A stretch of DNA of 64,000 bases from Streptomyces genisteinicus (GTDB taxonomy: Bacteria > Actinomycetota > Actinomycetes > Streptomycetales > Streptomycetaceae), in the NCBI RefSeq assembly GCF_014489615.1, contig NZ_CP060825.1, forward strand, positions 4,846,501 to 4,910,500, in the 5' to 3' direction. Positions within the stretch are counted from its first letter, which is position 1. Each line of letters begins with the position of its first letter. Shown one piece after another: positions 30,833 to 39,988 of the stretch. The notes below the pieces were generated by a model. The model saw only the letters and a list, made by a program, of their open reading frames with translations, searched no databases and was not told the DNA's origin. A program made the translations under genes and the position numbers.

Positions 30833-31633
30833 TCAGCGGCGCTGGTTCAGATGACCGAGCAGCTCCCGGTGGAGCAGGCCGTTGGAGGCGGCGGCGTTCC
30901 CGCTGTGCGGGCCGGGGGTGCCGTCGAGGCCGGTGTACACGCCGCCGGCCTCCTGGACGACGATCGCCGGCGCCGCCATGTCCCACAGGGAGAGTTCGGG
31001 CTCCGCACAGATGTCGACCGAGCCCTCGGCGACCATCATGTACGACCAGAAGTCGCCGTAGCCGCGGGTGCGCCAGCACGCCCGGGTCAGGTCCAGGAAG
31101 CCGGCCAGCCGCCCCTGCTCCTCCCAGCCGCTCAGCGAGGAGTACGCGAAGGACGCGTCCCGCATGCGCTCCACCTTCGACACCCGCAGCCGCGTCGCCG
31201 ACGACAGGCTCCGCCCGGTGTACGCCCCCGCTCCCTTCGCCGCCCACCACCGGCGGCCCAGGGCGGGAGCCGACACCACGCCCACCACCGGCTGGTAGCC
31301 GCCCTCGCCCGCCTCCATGAGGGAGATCAGGGTGGCCCACACCGGCACGCCGCGCACGTAGTTCTTGGTGCCGTCGATCGGGTCGACCACCCAGCGGCGC
31401 GGGCCCGTGCCCTCGATGCCGTACTCCTCGCCGAGGATCGCGTCACGCGGCCGCGCCCGCTGCAACTGCCCCCTGATCAGCTCCTCCGCGGCCTTGTCCG
31501 CCTCGCTCACCGGCGTCATGTCCGGCTTCGTCTCGACCTTGAGGTCGAGCGCCTTGAAGCGCTCCATGGTGACGGCGTCGGCGGCGTCCGCGAGGACATG
31601 GGCGAGGCGCAGATCATCGTGGTAGTCGGGCAT
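30833..31633 (-). CDS. hisN: Histidinol-phosphatase (inositol monophosphatase family)
   Basis: A 266-residue Mg-dependent phosphatase. Motifs are ILGEEYG (about 67), WVVDPIDGTKNYVRGVPVW (about 80-98, the metal-binding signature) and LSLWDMAAPAIVVQEAGG (about 218). The actinobacterial HisN type completes histidine synthesis by removing phosphate from histidinol phosphate; the GTKNYVRG variant and length fit HisN better than a generic inositol monophosphatase, but substrate cannot be proved here. It is unlinked to other his genes. ACTCTA (31640-31645; TAGAGT on the minus strand) is 6 bases from the ATG, indicating a leaderless mRNA. Confidence 0.88.
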   Translation of the reverse strand: MPDYHDDLRLAHVLADAADAVTMERFKALDLKVETKPDMTPVSEADKAAEELIRGQLQRARPRDAILGEEYGIEGTGPRRWVVDPIDGTKNYVRGVPVWATLISLMEAGEGGYQPVVGVVSAPALGRRWWAAKGAGAYTGRSLSSATRLRVSKVERMRDASFAYSSLSGWEEQGRLAGFLDLTRACWRTRGYGDFWSYMMVAEGSVDICAEPELSLWDMAAPAIVVQEAGGVYTGLDGTPGPHSGNAAASNGLLHRELLGHLNQRR

Positions 31634-32070
31634 GGCGTCACTCTATCGGTGCCGTTCGCGGCACCCGCCGGGCGGCGTGGGGGCGTGCGGCGCGGGACGC
31701 CTCGACAGGTCCGGCCCCGTGCCGGCGCTGCTGCGACGGGCCACCCGGCGGCCGGGGCGCGGCCCTGTCCGGCAGGCGCGGCGCCGGCCGGGCGGGGCCC
31801 CGGTCGGCGGCCGTGCCCGCGGCGCGTGAAGCCCTGCTCGACGCCGCGCCCGAGGAGCTGTGGGGCGCGGCCCTGGTCCGGTGTGCGGATGGCGGACGTC
31901 GCCACGTCGGCGTGGGGCCGCGTCGTGAGGGCCTGCTCGCGGTGGCCGGCCGGGGCGGCGGCCGCGGCGCGCGCTGCGCCCGGAGCCGGGCCGCCGTGCG
32001 GGGCCGTCGTCCTCGCGCGCCGGACCGGCCGGTCGCTCCGCCGCCGCCCCGGCGCCCGGGTGGCGAAGGG
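31634..32070. other. 437-base gap without a convincing gene
   Basis: Very GC-rich DNA between hisN and the SMR gene. Open frames exist on both strands, but none has a ribosome-binding site, conserved motif or plausible composition. A phrase in the plus frame from 31813 (AREALLDAAPEELWGAALVR) looks protein-like but runs into Arg/Gly-rich nonsense. It may be decayed coding DNA; I do not call a pseudogene. Confidence 0.4.
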
Positions 32071-32394
32071 TCAGTGGGCCGAGCCGGAGAGCTGGAGGCC
32101 GATGACGCCGATGATCACCAGGCTGATCGAGACGATCTTCAGGGCGGAGACCAGGTCGCCCAGGAAGACCATGCCGTAGATCGCCGTGCCCGCGGCTCCG
32201 ATGCCGGTCCACACCGCGTACGCGGGGCCGACGTCGAGCTTGCGCAGGGCGAGGGTCAGCAGGCCGAAGCTGCCGAGGGCGAAGATGCAGAAGGCGACGG
32301 TCGGCCAGAGCCGGGTGAAGCCGTGCGAGAGCTTGAGGCAGACGGCGAAGCCCGTCTCGAGGAATCCGGCGACCACCACCAGCAGCCACGCCAT
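32071..32394 (-). CDS. Small multidrug resistance (SMR) family transporter, SugE/Gdx-like
   Basis: A 107-residue inner-membrane protein with four predicted helices. AWLLVVVAGFLETGFAVCLK carries the essential membrane Glu (Glu13), followed by AFCIFALGSFGLLTLAL, AYAVWTGIGAAGTAIYGMVFLGD and IVSISLVIIGVIGLQLSG. The SugE/Gdx branch exports guanidinium and some quaternary compounds; the EmrE/QacE branch exports drugs. The WTGIGAAG segment is common to both, so the branch is a judgement. GGGAGG lies about 10 bases before the ATG, and CATAAT (32449-32444 on the minus strand) may be the -10. I could not find a guanidine riboswitch in the short leader. Confidence 0.88.
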   Translation of the reverse strand: MAWLLVVVAGFLETGFAVCLKLSHGFTRLWPTVAFCIFALGSFGLLTLALRKLDVGPAYAVWTGIGAAGTAIYGMVFLGDLVSALKIVSISLVIIGVIGLQLSGSAH

Positions 32395-32487
32395 GGGTCC
32401 TGGGCCTCCCGAGTTCGGTGACTGCTCCGTCTGACTCGGTGCGATTATGCCCGTATCGGGCGCTTTCGGGTGTATCCGCCCCGCGCG

Positions 32488-33501
32488 TCAGTCGCCTTCT
32501 CGTCGTTCCCGGGTCGCCAGGAGCCGCCGCAGCGAGTACAGCCGGGCCGGGTCCGCGTGGCCCTCGGCCACCCAGGCGTCCAGCGCGCAGTCCTTCTCGT
32601 CGTGCGAGCAGGCGCGCGGGCAGCCCTCGGTGCCGGGCTCCAGGTCCGGGAAGGCGTGGATGACCCGGGACGGGTCCACATGGTGCAGACCGAACGACCG
32701 GACCCCTGGGGTGTCGATCACCCAGCCGCCCTCCTCGGAGGCGAGCGGCAGCGCCAGCGCCGAGGTGGTGGTGTGCCGGCCCCGGCCGGTGACCGCGTTC
32801 ACATGGCCCGTGCTGCGCCGCCGCTCCTCCGGTACGAGCGCGTTGACCAGGGTGGTCTTCCCCACGCCGGAGTGCCCGACGAAGGCGGTCGTCCGGCCGA
32901 CCAGATGCTCGCGCACCCGTTCGGCGGCGAGCCCGTCGACGAACTCCTCGCGGGTGGTGACCACGTGCGGCACGCCCAGCGCGCCGTACATCTCCAGCAG
33001 CTCGTCCGGCGCCGCCAGGTCCGACTTGGTCAGCACCAGCAGCGGTTCCAGGCCGCCGTCGTAGGCGGCGACGATGCAGCGGTCGATCAGCCGCGGGCGC
33101 GGCTCGGGGTCCGCGAGCGCGGTGACGATCGCCAGCTGGTCGGCGTTGGCCACGACCACCCGCTCGAAGGGGTCGTCGTCGTCGGCCGTGCGCCGCAGCA
33201 CCGAGGCGCGCTCCCCGATCCGCACGATGCGCGCCAGGGTGTCCTTGTCGCCCGACAGGTCGCCGACGATGGAGACCCGGTCGCCCACGACCGCCGCCTT
33301 GCGGCCCAGCTCCCGCGCCTTCATCGCCATCACCACCCGGTCCTCGACCAGGCAGGTCAGGCGGCCCCGGTCCACGGTGAGGACCATGCCCTCCGCCGCG
33401 TCCTCGTGCTTGGGGCGGATGCTGGTGCGCGGCCGGTTGCCCTTGCGGTTCGGGCGCGAGCGGATGTCGTCCTCGTCGGTGTGCTTGCCGTAGCGGCGCA
33501 T
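32488..33501 (-). CDS. rsgA: Ribosome small subunit-dependent GTPase A
   Basis: A 337-residue circularly permuted GTPase that helps mature the 30S subunit. The GTPase motifs are in permuted order: LVLTKSD (G4, about 158), GHSGVGKTTLVNAL (G1, about 213), then DTPGVRSFG (G3, about 263). An N-terminal OB-fold comes first, and a C-terminal zinc site (CPRACSHDEKDC, about 293-304) follows. It starts 4 bases after the aroA stop, so the two form an operon; the same pair is adjacent in mycobacteria. Confidence 0.95.
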   Translation of the reverse strand: MRRYGKHTDEDDIRSRPNRKGNRPRTSIRPKHEDAAEGMVLTVDRGRLTCLVEDRVVMAMKARELGRKAAVVGDRVSIVGDLSGDKDTLARIVRIGERASVLRRTADDDDPFERVVVANADQLAIVTALADPEPRPRLIDRCIVAAYDGGLEPLLVLTKSDLAAPDELLEMYGALGVPHVVTTREEFVDGLAAERVREHLVGRTTAFVGHSGVGKTTLVNALVPEERRRSTGHVNAVTGRGRHTTTSALALPLASEEGGWVIDTPGVRSFGLHHVDPSRVIHAFPDLEPGTEGCPRACSHDEKDCALDAWVAEGHADPARLYSLRRLLATRERREGD

Positions 33502-33505
33502 GACG

Positions 33506-34846
33506 TCAGACCCCGAGCATTTCGGCCCACATCCGCGGGAAGTCGGGCAGGGTCTTGGCCGTCGTCTCCACGTTCTCGATCCGGACGCCGGGCACCACCA
33601 GGCCGATCACCGAACCGGCCGTGGCCATCCGGTGGTCGTCGTAGGTGCGGAACGTCCCGCCGTGCAGCGGACGGGGCCGGATGTGCAGGCCGTCCTCCGT
33701 CTCCGTGACGTCGCCGCCGAGCCGGTTGATCTCCTCGGTCAGCGCGGCCAGCCGGTCCGTCTCGTGCAGCCGCAGATGCGCGACGCCGCGGAGGGTCGAG
33801 GGCGAGTCGGCGAGCGCGGCGACGGCGGCGATGCCGGGGGTCAGCTCGCCCACCTCGCGCAGGTCCACGTCGATGCCGTGGATCCGCCCGCTGCCGGTGA
33901 GCACCAGAGCCGTGCCGTCGGGGGTGGTGGTCAGCTCGCAGGAGCCACCCATCTCGGTGAAGATCCGCCGCAGCGCGTCACCGGGCTGGGTGGTGCGCTC
34001 CGGCCAGTCCGGGATGGTGACCCGGCCGCCGGTGACCAGCGCCGCGGCCAGGAAGGGCTGGGCGTTGGAGAGATCCGGCTCGATGGTGAGGTCGCGTCCG
34101 AGCAGCGCGCTGCGCGACACCCGCCACACGTCGGGCTCGCCGCCCGTCTCCGGTTCGTCGACCTGGGCGCCGACGGCGCGCAGCATGTCGACGGTCATCC
34201 GGATGTGCGGCATCGACGGCAGCGCCGAGCCCACGTGGCGCACCTCGACGCCCTGGTTGAAGCACGGGGCGGAGAGCAGCAGGGAGGACACGAACTGGGA
34301 CGACGAGGAGGCGTCGATGCGGACGGAGCCGCCCTCCAGCGCACCGCCGCCGTGCACCGTGAGGGGGAGCGCGCCGCGGCCGTCGTCGTCGATCCGGGCG
34401 CCGAGCGAGCGCAGTGCGCCGATCACGCCGCCGAGCGGACGCTCGTAGGACCGGGGGTCGCCGTCGAAGCGGACGGGGCCGTCGGCGAGCGCGGCGACCG
34501 GGGGAAGGAAGCGCATGACCGTGCCGGCGTTGCCGACGTCGACGGTGGCGGGGCCGTGCAGCCCGGCCGGGATGACCCGCCAGGCCTCGCCCTTGCCGCC
34601 GGTGGTGCTGGAGGAGACGGTCTCCTCGATGCCGACGCCCATCGCCTGGAGGGCCGCGGACATCAGCAGGGTGTCGCGGGAGCGCAGCGGGCGGCGCAGC
34701 CAGCCGGGCTCGGCCGCGAGGGCGGCGAGCACCAGGGCCCGGTTGGTCACCGATTTCGATCCGGGCACGGTCACCGTCGCTTCGACGGGTCCGCCCGCTC
34801 GGGGGGCGGGCCACAGGACGGGTTCGTGCACGGAGCTTTCGGTCAT
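33506..34846 (-). CDS. aroA: 3-phosphoshikimate 1-carboxyvinyltransferase (EPSP synthase)
   Basis: AroA joins shikimate-3-phosphate and phosphoenolpyruvate in the chorismate pathway. The 446-residue product has PGSKSVTNRALVLAALA (about 28-44, substrate-binding Lys and Ser), VDVGNAGTVMRFLPPVAAL (about 93-111, the LGNAGT-like signature), DASSSSQFVSSLLL, and RLHETDRLAALTEEINRLGGDV followed by TYDDHRMATAG near the C-terminus. I chose the ATG at 34846 because TAAAGT on the minus strand (34859-34854) lies 7 bases before it, a leaderless layout; the ATG at 34852 and GTG at 34855 are alternatives. rsgA follows. Confidence 0.95.
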   Translation of the reverse strand: MTESSVHEPVLWPAPRAGGPVEATVTVPGSKSVTNRALVLAALAAEPGWLRRPLRSRDTLLMSAALQAMGVGIEETVSSSTTGGKGEAWRVIPAGLHGPATVDVGNAGTVMRFLPPVAALADGPVRFDGDPRSYERPLGGVIGALRSLGARIDDDGRGALPLTVHGGGALEGGSVRIDASSSSQFVSSLLLSAPCFNQGVEVRHVGSALPSMPHIRMTVDMLRAVGAQVDEPETGGEPDVWRVSRSALLGRDLTIEPDLSNAQPFLAAALVTGGRVTIPDWPERTTQPGDALRRIFTEMGGSCELTTTPDGTALVLTGSGRIHGIDVDLREVGELTPGIAAVAALADSPSTLRGVAHLRLHETDRLAALTEEINRLGGDVTETEDGLHIRPRPLHGGTFRTYDDHRMATAGSVIGLVVPGVRIENVETTAKTLPDFPRMWAEMLGV

Positions 34847-34939
34847 GGCCATCACTTTAGTGGCTCGTCAGGGGCCCGCCCCGGCACCGGAACCGGCCCG
34901 CCCCGCCGTTGGGGGACCGCCCGCCCCGCCGTCCGGGGA

Positions 34940-35668
34940 TCAGAGGCCGAGCAGCCAGCGCCCGCCGCCGATCAGGCAGCAGAACGCGACCACGTGGAAG
35001 AAGCCCAGCCAGACCGCGGCCGGCACGGCGGTCAGACGGGCGAGCTGGTCCGCGTCGGAGTCCGGCGCCCCGCCGCGGCGCCGCTTCGACTGGAGCTCGA
35101 ACACCGGCCGGACGCCGCCCAGCAGCATGAACCACACGGCCGTGTAGGCGAACGCGGACTGCACGTCCGGCCCCGTGAGCCAGGACACCAGGACGAACGC
35201 GGCACCGGTCACCGTCACCGTGAGCAGGCCGTAGGCGTTGCGGACCATGACCAGCAGGGCCAGCAGCAGCGCCGTCGCCGCCCACAGCAGCAGCGTGGTG
35301 CGGCCGTCGGTCAGCAGCCACGCGCCGCCGAGCCCGAGCAGCGGCGCGGCCGTGTAGCCGGCCGCGGCGGTGAGGACCATGCCGAGGCCCGTCGGCTTGC
35401 CGCGGCTGACCGTGAGACCGCTGGTGTCCGAGTGGAGCCGGATGCCCTGGAGCGAGCGCCCGGTCAGCAGGGCCACCAGCCCGTGACCGCCCTCGTGCGC
35501 GATGGTGACCGCGTTGCGTGTCAGACGCCACGGCGTACGCGGCAGCACCGCGGCGAGCGCGACCAGGCCGGTGACGGCGACGAGCCAGAGCTCGGGGGCG
35601 GTCTGGGTGCCGGTGACGCGGTCCCACAGGTCACCGGGAGCGGCCGTGGCGGTGTGTGTGCTGACCAT
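34940..35668 (-). CDS. M50 family membrane metallopeptidase
   Basis: A 242-residue polytopic membrane protein with the zinc-binding HEGGHG motif (residues about 58-63) in a membrane-associated helix, followed by several hydrophobic helices (VLTAAAGYTAAPLLGLGGAWLL, TTLLLWAATALLLALLVMV, GLLTVTVTGAAFVLVSWL). The YndB/SpoIVFB-like fold and size fit M50B intramembrane proteases. A downstream NPDG-type motif is not obvious, so activity is inferred from HExxH only. GGGAG precedes the ATG at 35668. It is divergent from the SRAP gene. Confidence 0.87.
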   Translation of the reverse strand: MVSTHTATAAPGDLWDRVTGTQTAPELWLVAVTGLVALAAVLPRTPWRLTRNAVTIAHEGGHGLVALLTGRSLQGIRLHSDTSGLTVSRGKPTGLGMVLTAAAGYTAAPLLGLGGAWLLTDGRTTLLLWAATALLLALLVMVRNAYGLLTVTVTGAAFVLVSWLTGPDVQSAFAYTAVWFMLLGGVRPVFELQSKRRRGGAPDSDADQLARLTAVPAAVWLGFFHVVAFCCLIGGGRWLLGL

Positions 35669-35718
35669 TTCTCGGGCGGCTCCCTCGTACGGCGTATCGA
35701 AGTGGCAGTGTGGCACCT

Positions 35719-36534
35719 ATGTGCGGACGGTATGCAGCGAGCAGGCGGCCCGAGGACCTGACGGGTCTGTTCCAGGTGGAGAAGTGGGAGCCCGAGGAGG
35801 CGCTCGCCCCGGACTGGAACGTGGCCCCGACCAAGGAGGTCTACGCGATCCTGGAGCGCCCCGTGAAGGACGCGGCCGACCGCCGGCCGGTCCGCCAGAT
35901 GCGGGTGCTCAAGTGGGGTCTCGTGCCCTCCTGGGCGAAGACGCCCGAGGGCGGCGCCCGGATGATCAACGCCCGCGCGGAGACCGTCCACGAGAAGCCC
36001 TCGTTCCGCAGGCCGTTCCTCTCCCGGCGCTGCATCCTGCCCGCCGACGGCTACTACGAGTGGGTCACCGGCACCGGGGAGCGGGATCTGGAGGTCGAGG
36101 GACGGAAGAAGCGGCCCCGCAAGCAGCCGTACTTCGTCACCCCCGCCGACGGCTCCGTCTTCGCGATGGCCGGGCTCTACGAGTTCTGGCGCGACCGCAC
36201 GCTGCCCGACGACCACCCCGGGGCCTGGTGGGTGACCTGCTCGGTGATCACCACCGAGGCGGAGACGGGCCCGCTCGGTGTGGCCCCGGCCGAGGGCCCG
36301 GGGTCGCTGGCCGACATCCACCCGCGGATGCCGCTGATGCTCACCCCCGACCGCTGGGACGCCTGGCTGGACCCGGCCCGCACCGACCCGGACGAGCTGC
36401 GGGCGCTGCTCGCGCCGCCGCCGGAGGGGCTGATGCGGGCCTACCCGGTGGCCACCGCCGTCAGCAACGTCCGCAACAACGGCCCCGAGCTGCTGGAGGA
36501 ACTGGCCGGGCCCGAGGAGCCGGTGCTGTTCTGA
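35719..36534 (+). CDS. SOS response-associated peptidase (SRAP/HMCES/YedK family)
   Basis: SRAP proteins form a covalent link with abasic sites in single-stranded DNA through Cys2. The 271-residue product begins MCGRYA, placing the reactive Cys after the removed Met. Other family motifs are present: WNVAPT (about 34), LKWGLVPSWAK, MINARAETVHEKPSFR with the catalytic Asn and Glu, CILPADGYYEW, and the C-terminal DIHPRMPLML with the conserved His. The start must be 35719 to expose Cys2. CAGTGT lies 7 bases before it, so the mRNA may be leaderless. No LexA box is obvious. Confidence 0.94.
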   Translation: MCGRYAASRRPEDLTGLFQVEKWEPEEALAPDWNVAPTKEVYAILERPVKDAADRRPVRQMRVLKWGLVPSWAKTPEGGARMINARAETVHEKPSFRRPFLSRRCILPADGYYEWVTGTGERDLEVEGRKKRPRKQPYFVTPADGSVFAMAGLYEFWRDRTLPDDHPGAWWVTCSVITTEAETGPLGVAPAEGPGSLADIHPRMPLMLTPDRWDAWLDPARTDPDELRALLAPPPEGLMRAYPVATAVSNVRNNGPELLEELAGPEEPVLF

Positions 36535-36593
36535 CACGCCGTCCGCCCGGTGAGCCCGCCCGCCTGCCGCTCCCCGCGCGGCAGGATGGGGGC

Positions 36594-37226
36594 GTGAGTC
36601 GTACGCAGATGGTCGCAACGGACGCGGGCGAGGCCCGCGTCACCTGGTTCACGGCAGAGGGCGCCCGCCTGGTGCTCGCACTCGGACACGGGGCCGGCGG
36701 CGGGATCGGGGCGCGGGACCTGGCGGCGATCGCCGCCGCGCTCCCCGCCCACGGGGTCACCGTCGCCCTCGTGGAGCAGCCCTGGCGCGTCGCGGGGAAG
36801 AAGGTGGCTCCCGCGCCGAAGACCCTCGACGCCGGCTGGCACGGGGTGTGGCCGGTGCTGACGGAGGCCGGGCCGCCGGTCGTCTCCGGCGGCCGCAGCG
36901 CCGGGGCCCGGGTCGCCTGCCGCACCGCCACCGCGCTCGGCGCGGCCGGGGTGCTCGCGCTCTCCTTCCCGCTGCACCCGCCGGGCAGGCCGGAGAAGTC
37001 GAGGGCGGCGGAGCTGCTGGGGGCGGGGGTGCCGACGCTGGTGGTGCAGGGCGGCAACGACCCGTTCGGGCGGCCGGACGAATTCCCCGAGGGCCCGTAC
37101 GAGCTCGTCGAAGCCGCCCACGCGGACCACGGCTTCGCCGTGCCGAAGCGGTCCGGGACCAGCGAGGAGCAGACGCTCGCGACGATCACCGGCGCCGTCG
37201 CGCGCTGGACCTCCGCCCTGGGCTGA
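36594..37226 (+). CDS. Alpha/beta hydrolase, dienelactone-hydrolase-like
   Basis: A 210-residue hydrolase of the short alpha/beta type: LALGHGAGGGIGARDL (oxyanion region, about 28-43), VSGGRSAGARVAC (nucleophile elbow GRSAG with Ser about 103), QGGNDPFGRPDEF (acid) and AHADHGFAVPK (His), giving a complete Ser-Asp-His triad. The substrate is unknown. GTG at 36594 lies 6 bases after CAGGAT (36582-36587), another leaderless pattern. It ends just before the sigR promoter. Confidence 0.88.
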   Translation: MSRTQMVATDAGEARVTWFTAEGARLVLALGHGAGGGIGARDLAAIAAALPAHGVTVALVEQPWRVAGKKVAPAPKTLDAGWHGVWPVLTEAGPPVVSGGRSAGARVACRTATALGAAGVLALSFPLHPPGRPEKSRAAELLGAGVPTLVVQGGNDPFGRPDEFPEGPYELVEAAHADHGFAVPKRSGTSEEQTLATITGAVARWTSALG

Positions 37227-37234
37227 CGGACCCG

Positions 37235-37260
37235 GGAATGCCAGGCGGCGCCCCGCTGTT
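37235..37260 (+). promoter_or_regulatory. SigR-dependent autoregulatory promoter (sigRp2 type)
   Basis: GGAAT (37235-37239; GGGAAT with the base before), 18 bases, GTT (37258-37260), an exact SigR consensus. It lies 44 bases before the long-form ATG of sigR. A TATTCT hexamer at 37437-37442 is a possible -10 for a downstream, constitutive promoter serving the short form. Confidence 0.85.
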
Positions 37261-37303
37261 GAGCCGGATGTCAGAAACGAATTCGGAGTAGGGAGTCCAC
37301 CGC

Positions 37304-38151
<848 letters not shown>

Positions 38152-38155
<4 letters not shown>

Positions 38156-38448
38156 GCTGCGGAGAGCCGCACGAGACGGACTGCTCTGAGGTCCTGGACC
38201 ATCTCTACGAGTTCCTCGACCACGAGATGCCCGACAGCGACTGCACCAAGTTCGAGGTGCACTTCGAGGAGTGCTCCCCGTGCCTGGAGAAGTACGGCCT
38301 GGAGCAGGCGGTGAAGAAGCTGGTCAAGCGGTGCTGCGGCCAGGACGACGTGCCCGCCGATCTGAGGGCCAAGGTGATGGGGCGGATCGACCTGATCCGT
38401 TCCGGCCAGGCGGTGCCCGACCAGGACGTGGCCACCGCACAGGAGTGA
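38152..38448 (+). CDS. rsrA: Zinc-binding anti-sigma factor RsrA
   Basis: A 98-residue redox-sensitive anti-sigma factor. Reduced, zinc-bound RsrA holds SigR; disulfide formation releases it. All characteristic residues are present: Cys3, Cys11, Cys31, His37, Cys41, Cys44 (the HFEECSPC zinc motif) and the Cys61-Cys62 pair. The ATG overlaps the sigR stop (ATGA), ensuring balanced synthesis. Confidence 0.97.
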
Positions 38449-38475
38449 CCGCACGACCGGTGCGGACGGTACGGA

Positions 38476-38512
38476 CGAGGAGGGCGCGGACCACACGGTC
38501 CGCGCCTCCTCG
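38476..38512 (+). terminator. Intrinsic terminator after sigR-rsrA
   Basis: Arms 38476-38492 and 38497-38512 pair over 16 bp with one bulged base and a 4-base loop, 28 bases after the rsrA stop. Confidence 0.75.
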
Positions 38513-38884
38513 CATGTCCCGGACCGCCGGAGCCGACGGTGCCGCAGTACGCGGCGCTGACGCCCGTCCGGGGCGCGAACGCATACGAGGGCCCGGCCGG
38601 GGAAGCGGAGCCAGTGCGGGAGGAGGTCCCCGCGGCACCGGAGCAGCTGCGTCCGGGGACCGGGCACGACTGCGCGCCGCGGTCGTCGGGGCGCCCGCCC
38701 CGGGCCCCCGGCCGGAGCGCGCGGCCCGGGGCGACCGTCCGGGGCGACCGTCCGGGGCGGTCCCCGATCCCGTGCACGGCAAGGGGTGCAGCCCGCTCCC
38801 ACCGGGGTAACCCATGGGTAATGAGCGAGCCTGCGACCGGGCATGGTTGGATGCGAAAGAAGGCACTGAAGCAGGTGCACAGGC
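38513..38884. other. Non-coding gap between rsrA and the TPR gene
   Basis: No convincing gene. It contains tandem GGGGCGACCGTCC copies (about 38727-38752) and, at 38810-38819, the palindrome ACCCATGGGT flanked by TA and AA. The palindrome lies 66 bases before the next start codon and could be an operator; its regulator is unknown. Confidence 0.4.
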
Positions 38885-39907
38885 ATGTCCGGGGCCCTGG
38901 CCCAGAGCGACCGGCAGGCGGGAAGCGTGAAGATCTTCGGGAAGGTACGGCATCGGCCCTCCGCCTCGTGGCGGCAGGCCACCGACCGCGCGTTCACGCT
39001 GATCGGCGACGGCCGGTACGAGGACGCGGGCGCGCTGCTGACGAAGGCCGCGGACCTGGAGCCCTGGCTCTCCGAGTCCTGGTTCAACCTGGCGCTGCTG
39101 CACAAGTTCCGGCACGACTGGGAGCAGGCCCGTGCCGCGGGCCTGCGGGCGGTCGCGCTGCTCGACAAGGAGGCCGGCGCTCCGGACTGGTGGAACGTCG
39201 GCATCGCGGCCACCGCGCTCCAGGACTGGCCGCTCGCCCGCCGCGCCTGGCAGGCGTACGGGCTGAAGGTCCCCGGGGCGGTCGCGGCGGGCGCCGAGCC
39301 CGTCGGCATGGACCTCGGCAGCGCCGCGGTCCGGCTGTCGCCCGAGGGCGAGGCCGAGGTCGTGTGGGGCCGGCGGCTGGACCCGGCGCGGATCGAGGTG
39401 CTCTCCATCCCGCTGCCGTCCTCCGGCCGGCGCTGGGGCGAGGTCGTCCTCCACGACGGCGTGCCCAACGGCGAGCGGACCACCAGCGCCGGGCCCTCGT
39501 ACCCGGTCTTCGACGAGATCGAGCTGTGGGCGCCGTCACCGGTGCCGACCTGGGTGGTGCTGCTGGAGGCCGCCACGGAGGCCGACCGGGACGCGCTGGA
39601 GAAGCTGGCCGCCGACGCGGGGTTCGCCGCCGAGGACTGGTCGTCGTCCGTGCGGCTGCTGTGCCGCGCCTGCTCCGAGGGCCGGATGCCCAGCGCCGAG
39701 GGCGAGGGCGAGCACCTCGACCCCCACGACCACAGCGAACCGGGCCATCCGGGGCCGCTCGGCCACCGCACCGCCGGGGACCTCTGGTCGCCGGAGCGCG
39801 AGTGCGGCATAGCCGCTCCCCCCGGACTGGTGCGCGGGCTGCTGGACGGCTGGGTCGCCGACAGTCCGGACTCCAGGGAGTGGCGCGATCTCGAGGAAGT
39901 CTGCTGA
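38885..39907 (+). CDS. TPR-containing protein, function unknown
   Basis: A 340-residue protein. Residues about 30-130 are tetratricopeptide-type helices (ATDRAFTLIGDGRYEDAGALLTKAADLEP, then SWFNLALLHKFRHDWEQARAAGLRAVALLD). The rest is a conserved actinobacterial domain with a Cys pair (LLCRAC, about 260) followed by a His-rich stretch (EHLDPHDHSEPGHPGPLGH), which may bind a metal. The GTG at 38927 with GGGAAG upstream is an equally good start and would remove 14 residues. It sits between sigR-rsrA and def; no partner is evident. Confidence 0.75.
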   Translation: MSGALAQSDRQAGSVKIFGKVRHRPSASWRQATDRAFTLIGDGRYEDAGALLTKAADLEPWLSESWFNLALLHKFRHDWEQARAAGLRAVALLDKEAGAPDWWNVGIAATALQDWPLARRAWQAYGLKVPGAVAAGAEPVGMDLGSAAVRLSPEGEAEVVWGRRLDPARIEVLSIPLPSSGRRWGEVVLHDGVPNGERTTSAGPSYPVFDEIELWAPSPVPTWVVLLEAATEADRDALEKLAADAGFAAEDWSSSVRLLCRACSEGRMPSAEGEGEHLDPHDHSEPGHPGPLGHRTAGDLWSPERECGIAAPPGLVRGLLDGWVADSPDSREWRDLEEVC

Positions 39908-39988
39908 CCGCTGCCCGTAGGCTGTACGGACACAGCGTGACCGGCAGCGGGCCGGATTTGCGGTACGGAGAAGGGCGCAGAGGCTGAC

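Noticed and set aside
31813..32070. Protein-like phrase suggesting a TetR or other pseudogene
   Set aside because: Only about 20 codons look plausible; no helix-turn-helix or other domain can be followed.
32395..32460. Guanidine riboswitch in front of the SMR transporter
   Set aside because: Looked for because SugE/Gdx genes often carry one; the short leader lacks the conserved guanidine-class motifs.
35669..35718. LexA box ahead of the SRAP gene
   Set aside because: The family name suggests SOS control, but no GAAC-N4-GTTC-like palindrome is present in the short intergenic region.
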